The position numbers and the translations under genes are program-made. The notes below the pieces were generated by a model. It did not search any database, was not told the origin of the DNA, and saw only the letters and a list, made by a program, of their open reading frames with translations. A DNA stretch of 64,000 bases from Galeopsis tetrahit (Eukaryota > Streptophyta > Magnoliopsida > Lamiales > Lamiaceae): contig OY776119.1 in the NCBI GenBank assembly GCA_963675135.1, positions 80,159,727 to 80,223,726 on the forward strand. The letters are read 5' to 3'. This document shows, piece after piece, positions 23,484 to 35,704 of the stretch. Every line of letters begins with the position of its first letter. Position 1 is the stretch's first letter.

Positions 23484-24874
23484 TTAGCTCTTGTAGTTAA
23501 TTGTATGAGATAAATAAATTACTATATACTAATATATACATCATGTAGTTATAATTAAGTATTACGATTATTGTAACCTGAAAGAAAAATAATACTATTA
23601 ATATACGGTACGTGTCAATGGTGTCATTGATTAAAATTAAAGCGTTAATAACATCAATAATTTTATCTTAAAAAAAAAAAACAGTAACGATATTACGAAA
23701 ATTTTACGCTGTGATACAGCGAAGGCGAGCACATATAACGGAATTTGAAACTATATATGTTTATTTTTAATCACAATGGAGAAACGTTAGGCTAGTTCAT
23801 GATCAACTCAATGCCTGGTTGACTTGCAAGTTGATACCAATTGAAACTATGTCCAAAATTATGTAATATAAAATTATAGTAGTACGTAGTTAAATACATA
23901 ATCGAATATATCAACTGTCATAGGCTTAACAATATTTTTTTTATTTAAGGAAAACAAAATCGCACGTCATATTAGTGTTTTTCTCGCAAAAATTGCGCAA
24001 GTTAAACATTAATACGCACTCACAAAATGATAAATATGTGTTACTAGCTAGCTTGTTCTTACATTAACACATAATTGCTCTTACAATTTGTCCTTATAGT
24101 AACGCAAACTTGAGAACTAATTTTTCTATGTCTTGAACGACTTTTTTGGACAACTTTGTTTAATCCGTTTTCAACTCGACTCGACTCGCAAATTTTTTAT
24201 TCACTTTCCTAATTTATGGTAATATTGCACGTGTAATATTGTATATATATAAAGTTTTTTTTCAGTCCTAAGTTTTACACACTTTAAGATTTTGGTTGTC
24301 CCCGTAAAGTCAAAATTTAGTAACATTTTATGTAAATAAGAGTGAAGTGTAGGGATATAAATTTTAAAAGTATTTGTTAAAAAGGGTATGAGATGGACAG
24401 ACAAAAATGACAAAATGAGAAGTTTATAGGGGAGGGAATATGTTCCAAAATATAATCTCATTTCCTTTTGGGAGTGTGTATAATGTCAAAATTACTCACA
24501 TTTAATGGATATTTGAATTAGTGTAATGTGTGAGAAAAAAAAGGGTTTTATTACTCTTAACGTTCAAAAAATAAGGGCATATTTGGATCTAAGTTTATAG
24601 ATAAAATATAGTAGAATCTTATGCACAATGAAAGCAGGTTGATGCTTATACAGTTTATACACAAAACTTGATCATTGTCCCCAAATTAATAAATATGCTT
24701 AACCACAGCTTGTAATAAGAGCATTCACATTTGTAACTGCAGAATCAAAAAATTCAATGGAACATTAATTAATTTATGATGATGATAATTAAGCTAAGAA
24801 TTGTACATAAAATGTTTGAACTTTTGGGATATACGATTAGATCGGGCAATTAGTAGTAGAGATGCGGAAAACTG
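23482..24874. other. AT-rich non-coding DNA, original upstream flank of NRT2
   Basis: No gene seen. If the copia element were removed this sequence would directly join the 222 bp before the NRT2 start codon, so its right end probably belongs to the old NRT2 promoter. No convincing nitrate-response element was recognised by eye. Confidence 0.55.
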
Positions 24875-24879
24875 GATTC

Positions 24880-25067
24880 TATTAAGGAGTGATTGCCTCA
24901 CCCCTGGTTAATAGCATTTATTAGCATTTATTAATATTAATTGTATATTCAAATATTCAAATGTATATCCCTACAATTATGTAATTAGTTGCCTTGTACA
25001 TCTTCACTATAAATATAAGTTGTACCGCCTCACCAAAGTTAACGGTGATCAAATCTCATTGTTCACA
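24880..25067 (+). repeat. 5' LTR of the young copia element
   Basis: 188 bp with a TATA-like CTATAAATATAAG near its end (about 25011-25023). Followed immediately by the primer site. Confidence 0.96.
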
Positions 25068-25076
25068 TGGTATCAG
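25068..25076 (+). other. Primer-binding site, initiator-tRNA-Met type
   Basis: TGGTATCAG directly abuts the 5' LTR. Confidence 0.9.
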
Positions 25077-25195
25077 CCTAAACACGATCCAAATACCCTA
25101 ACCCTAATTTCCTTCTCCATCTCTGCCGCCGCCGTTGTGCCGCCGCCGCCTTCTTAAATTGTCGAGCTCCTCCCCCTTGATCTTCTCTCCTCTCA

Positions 25196-25861
25196 ATGGC
25201 AGACTCCTCTATCCCCATGAATGTTCTTATTCACATGGTCACGGTGAAACTCACTTCTTCCAATTTTCTCCTATGGAAGAAGCAAGTTGTCCCGATGCTC
25301 ACGTGTGCCGATCTCTACGGCTTTGTGGATGGATCTTCCGCCCCCCCTGCCGACACTCACCCGACTTTCGCCGCCTGGAAAACAAAGGATCAGAAAGTCC
25401 TTGCTCTTCTTCTCTCCTCTCTCACTGAAGAAACCCTGGCCGAGGTTGTTCAATGTGACACGGCCCGCGATACTTGGGTTGCCTTGGAGGATGCTTTCAG
25501 CCACTCCTCACAGTCTCGCATCACCCAACTTCGTGAGGAACTCCTTCTCCTCAAACGTGATTCCCTTCCCGTTGCCGATTATGGTCGGCGTTTTAAAGCA
25601 TTATGCGATCAACTGGCCGCCATTGGTAAGCCGGTCGACAAATCTGACATGTCACACTGGTTTCTACGGGGTCTTGGACCCAAATTTAGTGGCTTTGCCG
25701 ACACCAGAATGGCCCTCTCGCCTGTCCCTGTTTTCCGTGACCTATTGCATCAGGCGATCGCTTTTGAAATCATGAATAAGCCTGATCCAGTTGAGCCCGC
25801 TCCAGCCGCGTTTTTTGCTCGCCCGAATCCACGCGATCATACTGGTGGTCGCCCCTCGTAG
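25196..25861 (+). pseudogene. copia gag
   Basis: 221 codons from ATG. It has a typical copia capsid with a hydrophobic N-terminal segment (SSNFLLWKKQV), a YGFVDG motif and a retrotran_gag2-type core (about residues 60-180). It ends at TAG within a GGTCGCCCC-type repeat. The zinc knuckle and everything after it are in another frame; the simplest reading is one extra base near 25857 in this repeat. The product would form the particle shell. Confidence 0.9.
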
Positions 25862-28800
25862 TGGTCGCCCCGACTCTTCTGGTGGTCGCCCCGATTTTTC
25901 TGGTGGTCGCGCAGGGCGCAAAAACTACGCTCCTCGCTGTCAAATCTGCCGTGGCGAGCACTACGCCAACAAATGCCCTCAGCGATTTGTTCGTGGCCCA
26001 ACTCCTCGCCAGACTGGTCGCCCAACTGCCCATATGTCCGACGACCCATCCGCCAACATTGCTCAGGCCTTTCATTCGGCCTGCTCTGTCTCCTCGCCGA
26101 CCTCCTCTGATTGGTATGTTGACTCAGGAGCCTCGGCTCACATGACTCCCAGCACCTCCCATCTGGATTCCTCGACACCTTATTCTGGTAATGGCCAAGT
26201 GGTCGTTGGTAATGGTAATTCCTTACGCATCTCTCATATTGGACATAACCTCTCTAAGGATATAGGTCTCCTGGACGTTCTTGTTGTTCCTCACATCACC
26301 AAAAACCTCCTATCTATTAGTAAACTCACGTCTGATTTTCCAGTTGATGTTTGTTTTTCTGACAAATCATTTGTTGTTCAGAATCGAGCTACCAAGGAAG
26401 TGGTGGCTCAGGGTCGATGTGAGCAAGGGTTGTACGTATTGGAACGAGCACTCCCGGCTTTGGTCGCTGCTTTAAAGCCGCCTGATGTTGCTCGTGCTTC
26501 CTTTGATTTATGGCATTCCCGTTTGGGGCATGTCCCATTTAATGTTATCAAAGACTTAAATAGATTAGGGCATCTATCTGTTAATTCAATTTTGCCGAAC
26601 CCTACCATTTGCACCTCTTGTCAGTTGGCCAAGAGTAAACGTTTGTCCTTTACTATCAATGAAAAACGTGCTTCTGCAGTTCTCGATTTAGTACACTGCG
26701 ATCTTTGGGGTCCTTCCCCTGTTGTTGCTTTAGGTGGCTTTCGTTATTATGTTGTGTTTATCGATGACTACTCCCGGTTCTCTTGGATATATCCTCTCCG
26801 TACAAAATCTGAGTTTTTTACTACACTGGTCGCCTTTCATAAATTTGTCTGCACTCAGTTCTCGGCTAAACTCAAAGTCTTTCAGAGTGATGGTGGCACT
26901 GAGTTCATCAATACGGCTGTTCGCCAATTTTTTGTCGAGCAGGGCATCTCGCATCGGGTGTCATGTCCCTACACACCCCAGCAAAATGGTCGCGCCGAGC
27001 GCAAACACCGTCACATCACTGAAACTGGTCTCTCCATGCTCTTTCATGCTCAGGCCCCGTTTGAATTTTGGTTCGATGCTTTTGCTACTGCAGTCCATCT
27101 TATTAATCGTCTGCCGTCCTCTATTTTGGGCGGTCAAACCCCGTATCAGGTTCTCTTCGGATCTGTGCCCCTTTATGGAAACTTCAAACCATTTGGCTGT
27201 CGGGTCTTTCCATACCTACGGGATTATGCAGCCAACAAACTTTCTCCTCGCAGTCGCCCATGTATCTTCTTGGGCTACAGTAGTCTCCACAAGGGTTTCC
27301 GGTGTTACGATCCTACATCATCCAAAACCTTTGTTACTCGACATGCTGTATTTGATGAGGGTTGTTTCCCTTTTTCAGGTTCTACTCGGCCCTTGCCGAC
27401 CAGTGCAGTGGTCTCATCTTTCTTGGATGCCGAGCTGGAATCCTCCGACGCCTTGCCTATTGAACATACTTCTCGCACTCCACCGTGCTCGGCATGCATC
27501 ACTGACCCTGGCGAGGATACTCCTCATCTGCCAGCCTTTGTTGAGGAGCCACCTGCTCGTCATGCACCAGACGAGCACACACTACCTACGGTGGAGCCTG
27601 TTCCTCCTGCACCAGCCGAGCCCCCACTACCGACCACAGTCGTGCACCCATTGCCGAGCACTCACAGTCGACCACCATCCACACACCAGATGACCACTCG
27701 GGCAAAATCTGGGATCTTCAAACCCAAATACACTCTCAACTTGGCCTCCACTGCCTTAATTACTGCCCTCACTACCTCCTCGGAGCCTCGTGGTTTCAAA
27801 TCTGCTGCCAAGTCCCCTGAATGGCTGACCGCAATGCAAGAGGAAATTGATGCTCTACGAGTTAACAACACTTGGGATCTTGTTCCTCGCCCTCCGGATG
27901 CGAACATTGTTGGTTCTAAATGAGTTTTTCGAACTAAGTATAAATCTGATGCTTCAATTGAGCGGCACAAAGCCAGATTGGTCGCTCAAGGTTTTACCCA
28001 GATACCCGACACAGATTTCTCTCACACATTCAGCCCTGTTGTGAAGGCGACCACTGTTCGCGTAATCTTATCTCTCTCTGTTCGCTTCAACTGGCCTCTC
28101 CATCAACTGGACGTCAAGAATGCATTTCTAAATGGCCACCTGCAGAAACCGGTCTTTATGGCTCAACCCCCTGGTTTTGTCGATCCTCGGCTCCCTGATC
28201 ATGTCTGTAAATTGAAGAAGGCACTATATGGTCTCCGCCAAGCTCCATTAGCTTGGTTTCAGCGCTTCAGCTCCTTCTTGCTCAGCATTGGCTTCAAGGA
28301 ATGCAAGTCTGACTCTTCGCTGTTTTACCTATTCCAGGGCTCCTCGATCATCTACCTCCTCCTATATGTCGATGATATTATTGTCACTGGCAACAACCCA
28401 TCTACACTTGCTCGTTTTATTTCTCGGGCACACAAGGAGTTCGCCCTCAAGGACCTTGGTCGCCTTAATTATTTTCTGGGTTTGGAAATCTCCTACACCT
28501 CTTCAGGGCTGTTCGTCGGGCAGTCCAAGTATGCTCGTGAAATACTTGAGCGAGCAGACCTCCAAGATTCCAAACCTATCGCCACCCCCCTGGCTGCCGG
28601 TGAGAACCTGGTCGGCACTGGTGATCCATTCTCGGATCCGACACTTTATCGCTCATTGGTGGGTGCCCTACAGTACCTCACCATCACTCGACCTGATCTA
28701 TCCTTCTCGGTAAATCACGTCAGTCAGTTTCTCCAAGCGCCGACCAGAGACCACTTCTCGGCCGTGAAGAGGATTCTTCGCTATGTCAAGCACACTATCA

Positions 28801-29339
28801 ATTATGGCCTCTCCTTCACTCGTCGCCCAGACTCTTCCGTGGTCGCCTACTCAGATGCCGACTGGGCTCGCTGCGTGGAAACTCGTCGCTCTACCTATGG
28901 ATATTCAGTCTTTCTAGGTGGAAATTTGGTCTCGTGGAGTGCTAAGAAACAGCCCACTGTTGCTCGCTCTAGTTGCGAATCGGAGTATCGTGCCTTAGCC
29001 AACGCAGCTGCCGAGGTCGTTTGGCTAACATCCCTGCTCCGCGAGCTACGAGTTCCGTTACCTGCTCGTCCTGTTCTGCTCTCCGACAACAACAGCGCTC
29101 TCTTCCTCAGCCAGAATCCAGTCGCACACAAACGTGCAAAACACATTGACATCGATTGCCATTTTGTTCGCGAGCTCGTCACCTCTGGAAAGCTGTCCAC
29201 ACAGTTTGTCCCTACACATCTTCAGCTGGCCGACATCTTCACCAAGAGCCTTCCTCGCCCGACGTTCGAGTTCCTTCGTTCCAAGCTCTGCGTTTTTCCT
29301 CACCCCACGCATCGCTTGACGGGGGATATTAAGGAGTGA
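25791..29339 (+). pseudogene. copia pol (protease, integrase, RT, RNase H)
   Basis: One frame through 29339. In order: zinc knuckle-like CQICRGEHYANKC (one residue shorter than CX2CX4HX4C), protease WYVDSGASAHMT, integrase HHCC zinc region (HSRLGHV to CTSC), integrase core with SDGGTEF and PYTPQQNGRAERK, RT with LDVKNAFLNG, YGLRQAP and YVDDII, and RNase H with YSDADW and KHIDIDCHFVRE. The only break is TGA at 27921-27923 after VGSK, where copia RT normally has Trp; one G-to-A change explains it. Otherwise coding is complete to the 3' LTR. Confidence 0.93.
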
Positions 29340-29514
29340 TTGCCTCACCCCTAGTTAATAGCATTTATTAGCATTTATTAATATTAATTGTATATTCAAA
29401 TATTCAAATGTATATCCCTACAATTATGTAATTAGTTGCCTTGTACATCTTCACTATAAATATAAGTTGTACCGCCTCACCAAAGTTAACGGTGATCAAA
29501 TCTCATTGTTCACA
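29327..29514 (+). repeat. 3' LTR of the young copia element
   Basis: 188 bp, one base different from the 5' LTR, preceded by the purine tract GGGGGA. The pol stop codon lies 12 bases inside it. Confidence 0.96.
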
Positions 29515-29641
29515 GATTCCTTATCATTAAATTAATTGTGTATATGCGAAAAGGTATAACCTTTGGGAATAAGAGGATGTTAATTCCGCTGGCCCCTAAA
29601 ATCTGTCTGATCAAATGTCAACGCTTAATTAATTATGCCAC

Positions 29642-29648
29642 TATATAA
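29642..29648 (+). promoter_or_regulatory. TATA box of NRT2
   Basis: TATATAA, 94 bp before the NRT2 start codon and on the NRT2 side of the copia insertion, so the core promoter survived. Confidence 0.65.
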
Positions 29649-29741
29649 CCCACCCTTAAACTACTCTTTTCCACCATCAACAAATTGATCATTATTAATC
29701 CTCCTACCTAGCTAGCTTTCTGTAAATTGAAACACTAAAAC

Positions 29742-31551
29742 ATGGCGGATATTGAAGGTTCACCAGGGTCTTCCATGCATGGAGTTACTGGGAGGGAACC
29801 AGTTCTTGCATTTTCGGCGCCTTCTCCGCTTGTACCCACCGATACAACGGCGAAGTTCGATTTGCCGGTGGACTCGGAGCACAAAGCCAAAAAGTTCAAA
29901 CTGTTTTCTTCTGGGTTTCCTTTCACCTCTCCTGGGTTTCCTTCTCCGTCTGCTTCGTCTCCACATTCGCCGCCGCACCTCTCGTCCCCATCATTCGGGA
30001 TAATCTGGATCTCATAAAGAGCGACGTCGGCAACGCCGGAGTGGCCTCAGTTTCAGGGAGTATATTCTCAAGGTTGATGATGGGTGCAATTTGCGATCTG
30101 CTGGGCCCCCGTTACGGGTGTGCCTTTGTCATCATGTTGACTGCGCCCGCCGTCTTTTCCATGTCCTTCGTATCCAACGCTGGCGGCTACATTGCTGTAC
30201 GGTTCATGATCGGATTTTCGCTGGCGACGTTCGTGTCATGCCAGTTCTGGATGAGCACCATGTTTAACACCAAGATTATCGGCCTCGCCAACGGCACTGC
30301 GACGGGTTGGGGGAATATGGGCGGCGGCACCACCCAATTGTTGATGCCCTTGCTCTTCGAAATAATTACGAGAGCAGGATCAACCCCCTTCACCGCTTGG
30401 CGAATTGCCTTCTTCATTCCGGGTTGGCTCCATATCATCATGGGTGTTCTGGTCTTAACACTCGGCCAGGATATGCCTGATGGCAACCTTGGTGCCCTTC
30501 AGAAGAAAGGAGAAGTTGCAAAGGACCAATTTGGCAAGGTATATAAACATACACACCAATTATGATAATATTTGAGATGTGACAAAAATATTTCATGTTA
30601 TAAGATCTTTAGCTCATGTCATATGAACTCCACTCATATTAAATTAGATGAAATCCTGTCAATTTAAATCATAATGGTATGTATATGTTTCAGGTTCTAC
30701 GGAACGCTGTAACAAACTACAGAACATGGATCTTTGTGCTTCTCTACGGCTACTCCATGGGAGTAGAATTGTCAACCGATAATGTGATTGCTGAGTACTT
30801 TTATGACAGGTAGTTAGACCATGAAGATCCAATTTTGTAAGTATTGTAGTTTCGATTCTTAAGTTAGTTACTAATATCTTGGATGTCATGCAGGTTTGAT
30901 CTGAAGCTCCACACCGCGGGAATCATAGCAGCCACATTCGGCATGGCAAACCTGTTGGCTCGTCCGTTCGGTGGATTCGCTTCCGATTACTCGGCTCGAA
31001 TATTCGGAATGCGCGGTAGACTTTGGACACTTTGGATTTTGCAAACAATGGGAGGTGTCTTCTGTATTCTTCTCGGGAGAGCCGATTCCCTCCCCGTTGC
31101 CATTGCCTTCATGATCATCTTCTCCGTGGGAGCACAGGCTGCCTACGGAGCCACTTTCGGCATCATCCCTTTCATTTCCAGGAGATCTTTGGGCGTGATT
31201 AGCGGAATGACCGGCGCTGGAGGGAATTTCGGCTCCGGATTAACACAATTACTCTTCTTCACCAGCTCACAATACTCTACAGGAACAGGGCTAACTTACA
31301 TGGGAATAATGATCGTGGCTTGCACTCTTCCCGTGACGCTAGTTCATTTCCCACAGTGGGGAAGCATGTTTCTTCCGCCCTCCAAAGGGGCCGCCGAGGA
31401 ACATTATTACGGTGCCGAGTATAACGAAGAGGAGAAGCAAAAGGGTATGCACCAAAACAGTCTCAAGTTCGCTGAGAATAGCCGCTCCGAACGTAGTAAA
31501 AAGGTCGGGTCGGCAGCCACTCCACCCAATACTACACCCGGGCGTGTTTAA
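29742..31551 (+). pseudogene. NRT2: NRT2-type high-affinity nitrate transporter, frameshifted near codon 50
   Basis: Exons 29742-30538, 30694-30809 and 30894-31551, with clean GT-AG introns. NRT2 proteins are plasma-membrane nitrate/proton symporters of the major facilitator family, about 530 residues with 12 membrane spans, working with NRT3/NAR2. Seen here: the N-terminus (MHGVTGRE, KFDLPVDSEHKA), the nitrate-porter segment GWGNMGGG, LTLGQDMPDGN, DNVIAEYF at exon 2, and in exon 3 GMRGRLWTLW, the signature GAGGNFGSGLTQLLFF and the C-terminal FAENSRSE region. After KLFS (about 29911) only 11 bases replace the usual 24 or so before FHLSW; a copied CTGGGTTTCCTT phrase is involved. The frame shifts and stops at 30017 after 91 residues. 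The rest is fully conserved, so the loss is recent or an assembly error. Confidence 0.93.
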
Positions 31552-32074
31552 TTTTTAGGTTTAGTATGATATATAAGTTTGGCAATTGTACTCCTTTGGA
31601 GTGGAAAGGAATCGCGTTGATTGATTCTTGGGTTAATTCTCACAATAACTATTCATCAAAAGGTGTTATCTTGATATATAAAAAAATCACTTTTGGTTCA
31701 CCTGTCACGGAACCCTACAATTTTGGTACATATGGTTTTCCTTTTGGTCCCAAACTTTCCAGAACCCCAATTTCAGCAAAATTGAGGAAAATACACAACT
31801 TTCTAGGGCCATTTTTGCAAGCCTACCATTATATATATGCTCATAAATCCTAAAATACTCATTCTTACAACATAAAATCAATACCAACATACAAGAGATC
31901 ACAATCATGAGCAAATCATCATCTTCTTCAAAACCAAGATGCAAACATCAACTTGTATGCTATTGTGGAACTTCAACCACAATGCATCACAATTCAAAAT
32001 TACAATCGAAATCTGTCCAAAACACAATAGAGTTGACACTACAATTCCAAAATTCACAACATAATTAAAAAATA
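31552..32074. other. 3' flank of NRT2
   Basis: AT-rich. No gene recognised; the 95-codon frame at 31566-31853 has no family features. Confidence 0.6.
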
Positions 32075-32286
32075 CTTCATCTGTCCAATTTTATAATTCA
32101 TGCTTCCCTTTTTTTGTCTGTCCAATTTTATAATTCCCCCTTCCTAAAAAGGAAATATTACTCTCACTCACTACTTTATTTCTACTTTATCTCCCAACTA
32201 AAACTTTCACTTTTTATAAACACAATCATTTTTTCTTAAAACCCGTGTCCAACCCAAATGGGCATTATAAAATTGGACGGAGGGAG
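32075..32286. mobile_element. Stowaway MITE
   Basis: 212 bp flanked by TA. Ends are CTTCATCTGTCCAATTTTAT and inverted CTCCCTCCGTCCAATTTTAT, with a near repeat of the left end (TGTCTGTCCAATTTTATAAT) just inside. Confidence 0.85.
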
Positions 32287-32589
32287 TAGTAATTTCCGCA
32301 ATTCACAACTGAAAAAGTGATCCAAAGTATCTATCATAAAATTGATATGATGATCATAACAAACAAACCAAAATTTTGAAACACCTAAGTATCAGCTTGT
32401 CCTGTCTCATTTTACAATTTCATGTGAACAAATGAAGATTTTCTTCAACCGCTTAAAAACACTAATTGATCAATATAAACTGAAATCCATGATCATAAAG
32501 TTTGCACTGATAAAGCAATATACTCGAATAACATAATGTAAACTGCTTTATATGGTTTCTTGATATTATGACGGCAGAAAGCCAATATA

Positions 32590-34616
32590 TATATAGAAAT
32601 AATAAGAGGCCCTAAAACATAACAAAGTATGGGCCAAGTGAATTAAATATGGGCTAAATGCTAATTGACGAAACACTCCTCAATACTTCCCCTCAAGTTG
32701 GAGCGTGAAGGTCACGGAATGCCAAGTTTCCACATAGATGCCAAAAGCGATCAGCACCGAGGGTCTTGGTGAATATGTCGGCAACTTGATCTGTAGTTGA
32801 CACCTTGCACAGTTGAATCTCTCCACGAGCAACGTGTTCACGAATAAAATAACAATCCATTTCAACATGCTTAGTGCGCTCATGAAACACAGGATTAACG
32901 ACAATATGACGGCTGCTTGGTTATCGCAAAACAGGGGTGTGGCACTAGTTTATGAAACATCTAAGCCACGAAGCAATCAACGCAGCCGTCGTAGCCATCG
33001 CTCTATACTAGACTTCCGTAGATGATTGTGAAACGATGGACTGTTTCTTCGTTCCCCACGAAACAAGCGAGCCTCCAAGGGTGATGTAGTACCCCGTGGA
33101 CGAACGTCTCGTTAAGAGGCAGCCCCCCAATCGGCGTCGCAATGCCCATTGAGCTCAAAACCGCCGCAAGCTGAGAGGAATATGCCTTGTCTCGGGCTCT
33201 GTTTTAAATATATTAACACACGATGTACTGCGTCCAGGTGTGTTTGACGAGGTTGACCAAAAAATTGACTCAATTGGTTGACATGAAACACTATATCAGG
33301 CCTGGTAACCATGAGATAAAGCAAACGTCCAACAAGTCGACAATATCGAGTGGCATCGACGTAGGGGCTGTCGTCATTGGGACATAATTTTAGGTTCTGC
33401 TCCATCGAGAATTTGCTAGGTCGACAGCCTTGCAATCCACTCTCCTCCAAAATATCTAGCGTATACTTCTGTTGGCTCAAGATGCAACCATACGTAGATC
33501 GAGCAACCTAAATGCCCAAAAAATATTTCAAAGTTCTTGATACTAAATTTCTCATCTAAGTGCCTCTTAATGAAAGAGATGTAAGAAGGATCATTACCAG
33601 CCAAAATGACGCCGTCGACATATACAAGTGCGGAAACGTAGGTGGCGCCTTTGTAAAAAATGAATAGTGAATGATCAGCCCTAGATTGGCAAAAACTAAT
33701 GGCGACGAGAGCTTGTGTGAACTTCTCGTGACAATTCCAAGATGCTCTATGAAGTCCATAAAGAGATTTACAGAGTTTTCTAACTCGTGCATCACCCTCC
33801 TTTGTAAATCGCCATTAAGGAAGGCGTTATTCACATCCAATTGATGAACTTCCCAATTTTATTTCACCGCGACACTCAACAAGCAGCGGACCGTGACTAA
33901 CTTGGCAACGGGGGCAAAGGTTTCATGAAAGTTAACCCATTCAATTTGTGTGAAACCTTTTGCGACAAGACGCGCTTTATATCTTTCAACCTCTCCATTG
34001 GGTTTGTACTTAATTTTGTATACCCACTTGGAATTGACAATCTTTTTTCCAGGGGGAAGTGAGGTCAACGTCCACGTTTCATTTGCTTCTAGAGCCTTAA
34101 TTTCCTTTTCCATAGCCTCTCGCCATAAAGGATTCCTGAAAGCCTGGGAGAAATACTTCAGCTCATCACGAGACGTGATGGTCGCTAAGAAAACCTTATG
34201 AGAACGAGAAAATTTATCGTATGTAATGAAACTAGAGAGGGGATGTACCGTGGACAAAATTGAATTTGTCGTGCTAAGAGAGTGGTCAACGAAAGGAGGC
34301 AGGCCCGTGACATAGTCAGCCAGGTGTTTGGGTTGGTGTCGGTTTTTGTGATTGTCTCGAGAACCAACCGGAGGTGCATTTGGCTTGGGAGACGACACTA
34401 GAACGGCGTCCAGTGCAAGCGTATCTGGGTTGACAGTGGGCTGTGCGGGCGTGGCCATCGGGAACACAGGCGGAAGAAGTGGTAGCCGACGGATAAACGG
34501 TCGAGCGAGCATAGGCTGCTGGTTATGGACTGCATTATGGTGTCGGATGCCAGCGAGAGCCTGGGTGACGGCGTCTACAAAATCCATAGTCACGAGGGAT
34601 TTAAACGGAAACACGT
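32590..34616 (-). mobile_element. Decayed Ty1/copia fragment (RT and RNase H half)
   Basis: On the minus strand, reading right to left, the order is a pre-RT linker, RT N-terminal half (WREAMEKEIKALE, KARLVAKGFTQ, 33859-34614), RT active region with internal deletions (DVNNAFLNGDLQ, ALVYVDG; 33490-33840), the RT thumb (LYLMVTRPDIVFHVNQLSQF, 33112-33480) and the end of RNase H (KHVEMDCYFIREHVA, 32693-32890). Stops and frameshifts are frequent, and YVDD has become YVDG. A purine tract (GAGGGGAAGTATTGAGGAG on the minus strand, near 32684) marks the start of its 3' LTR, which continues left to an undefined point. The 5' half is missing because the Tat-like element begins at 34617. Confidence 0.88.
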
Positions 34617-35571
34617 TGTAAGCAAATTAAATTTGCACCCAATCAAACGACGATACGTGGGCAAATATATATTAAATTGAATTGATTTACTATTTTAATT
34701 TTGAGAATTTAATAAAGTTAAATCTTGAATTAAATAGTTAAATTATTGATATTTAATATACATGATACAAGTCGGTCAACTTATACAAGTATAAAAATAA
34801 TACTTGTAATTGGTAAGAATACAATTGACTTACCATGTATGGAGTAAATCAAATCATATCTCTTCAAACATGAAAGAGAATTAAATTAAATCAAATTATG
34901 TCAATCAAATCGGTACCAACCAATAAGAAGGTGCCACATGGCATGGTAAAAAGGGAAAGTCTTCACTCCCTCACCTTATAAATAGGGTCATCCCCTCATT
35001 CATTTGGGACACACACTTAAACACAAGCAATTCAAGACTCTAGAATTCACTACAGATATTCAAGAGCGTTTTTCAGCATTCAAAGGAACTTCAAAAGTAT
35101 TCTTCGCACGAATCATCTGGAAACGACATTTGATTCAAGATTAAGGCGTCAAACCCCTTAGATCGGCGTTCTTCTTAAAGCGTTCTTCACAAGTCCCTGA
35201 AGATACAAAGGTGTTCTTCGTGGACTCTTGAAGATTCGAAGGTGTTTTTCGTGGGTTCTTTAAGATTGAAATACGTTCTTCATTACGTTCAAAGAAGTTC
35301 ATCCAAAAGCCCTCAAAGTCAATGTTTGATCCAAAATAAGACGTCAAGTCCTTGGATAAATGCTACAAATTCCCAAAATCAATCGTGGTTAAGATCGAAG
35401 CGAAGATCACACCCCAAAATTGTTCAAGTCAAAGTCAAAACTCGAAGAGAAGAATCAGAGGAATAAATTAGAGATTGTAACCCGCAAAATTCTCGTTTCG
35501 ATCTAAAGTTAAATAAATTGTATTACATTTTCGTGTTTTTTATATTGAATTACACGAAATATGTTGTTACA
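34617..35571 (+). repeat. 5' LTR of the Tat-like gypsy element
   Basis: 955 bp, TGTAAGC to TTACA. A TATAAATA box is at 34977-34984. Imperfect repeats around TTCAAAG/TTCTTCGT fill 35060-35300. No coding region. Confidence 0.82.
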
Positions 35572-35572
35572 A

Positions 35573-35593
35573 ATTTGGCACGCCCGGTGGGAC
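35573..35593 (+). other. Primer-binding region of the Tat-like element
   Basis: TTTGGCACGCCCGGTGGGAC follows the LTR by one base. This phrase is characteristic of Tat/Athila-type plant gypsy elements; I do not assign the tRNA. Confidence 0.75.
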
Positions 35594-35644
35594 CTCTTTA
35601 CCTCTCATCTCCTCTCTTCCCAAAGAAGCCCAAAGTTCATCAAG

Positions 35645-35704
35645 ATGTCTCCGCGCAAGATCATGTTTGTAAGGACAAATCCTTCTAAGGCAGTCGATGT
35701 CAAC
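35645..35704 (+). pseudogene. Start of Tat-like gag, cut by the SIRE-like insertion
   Basis: ATG then 20 codons (MSPRKIMFVRTNPSKAVDVN). The frame continues after the target duplication at 60774 with codons for VVTIIMAKRS. Confidence 0.75.

Larger units (their letters stand above)
24880..29514 (+). mobile_element. Young Ty1/copia retrotransposon upstream of NRT2
   Basis: Two 188-bp LTRs flank 4,259 bp of gag-pol. The 5-bp target duplication GATTC is at 24875-24879 and 29515-29519. The LTRs differ at one base (CCTGG versus CCTAG), so insertion was recent. Both LTRs start TATTAAGG instead of the usual TG and end TTCACA. Only two lesions are seen: a one-base frame change at the gag-pol junction and a TGA in pol. 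The size and lineage are like small Ale/Retrofit-type copia elements. Confidence 0.96.

Noticed and set aside
30041..30565. Separate short gene starting inside NRT2
   Set aside because: It is the continuation of NRT2 exon 1 after the frameshift; homology runs through it without a natural start codon.
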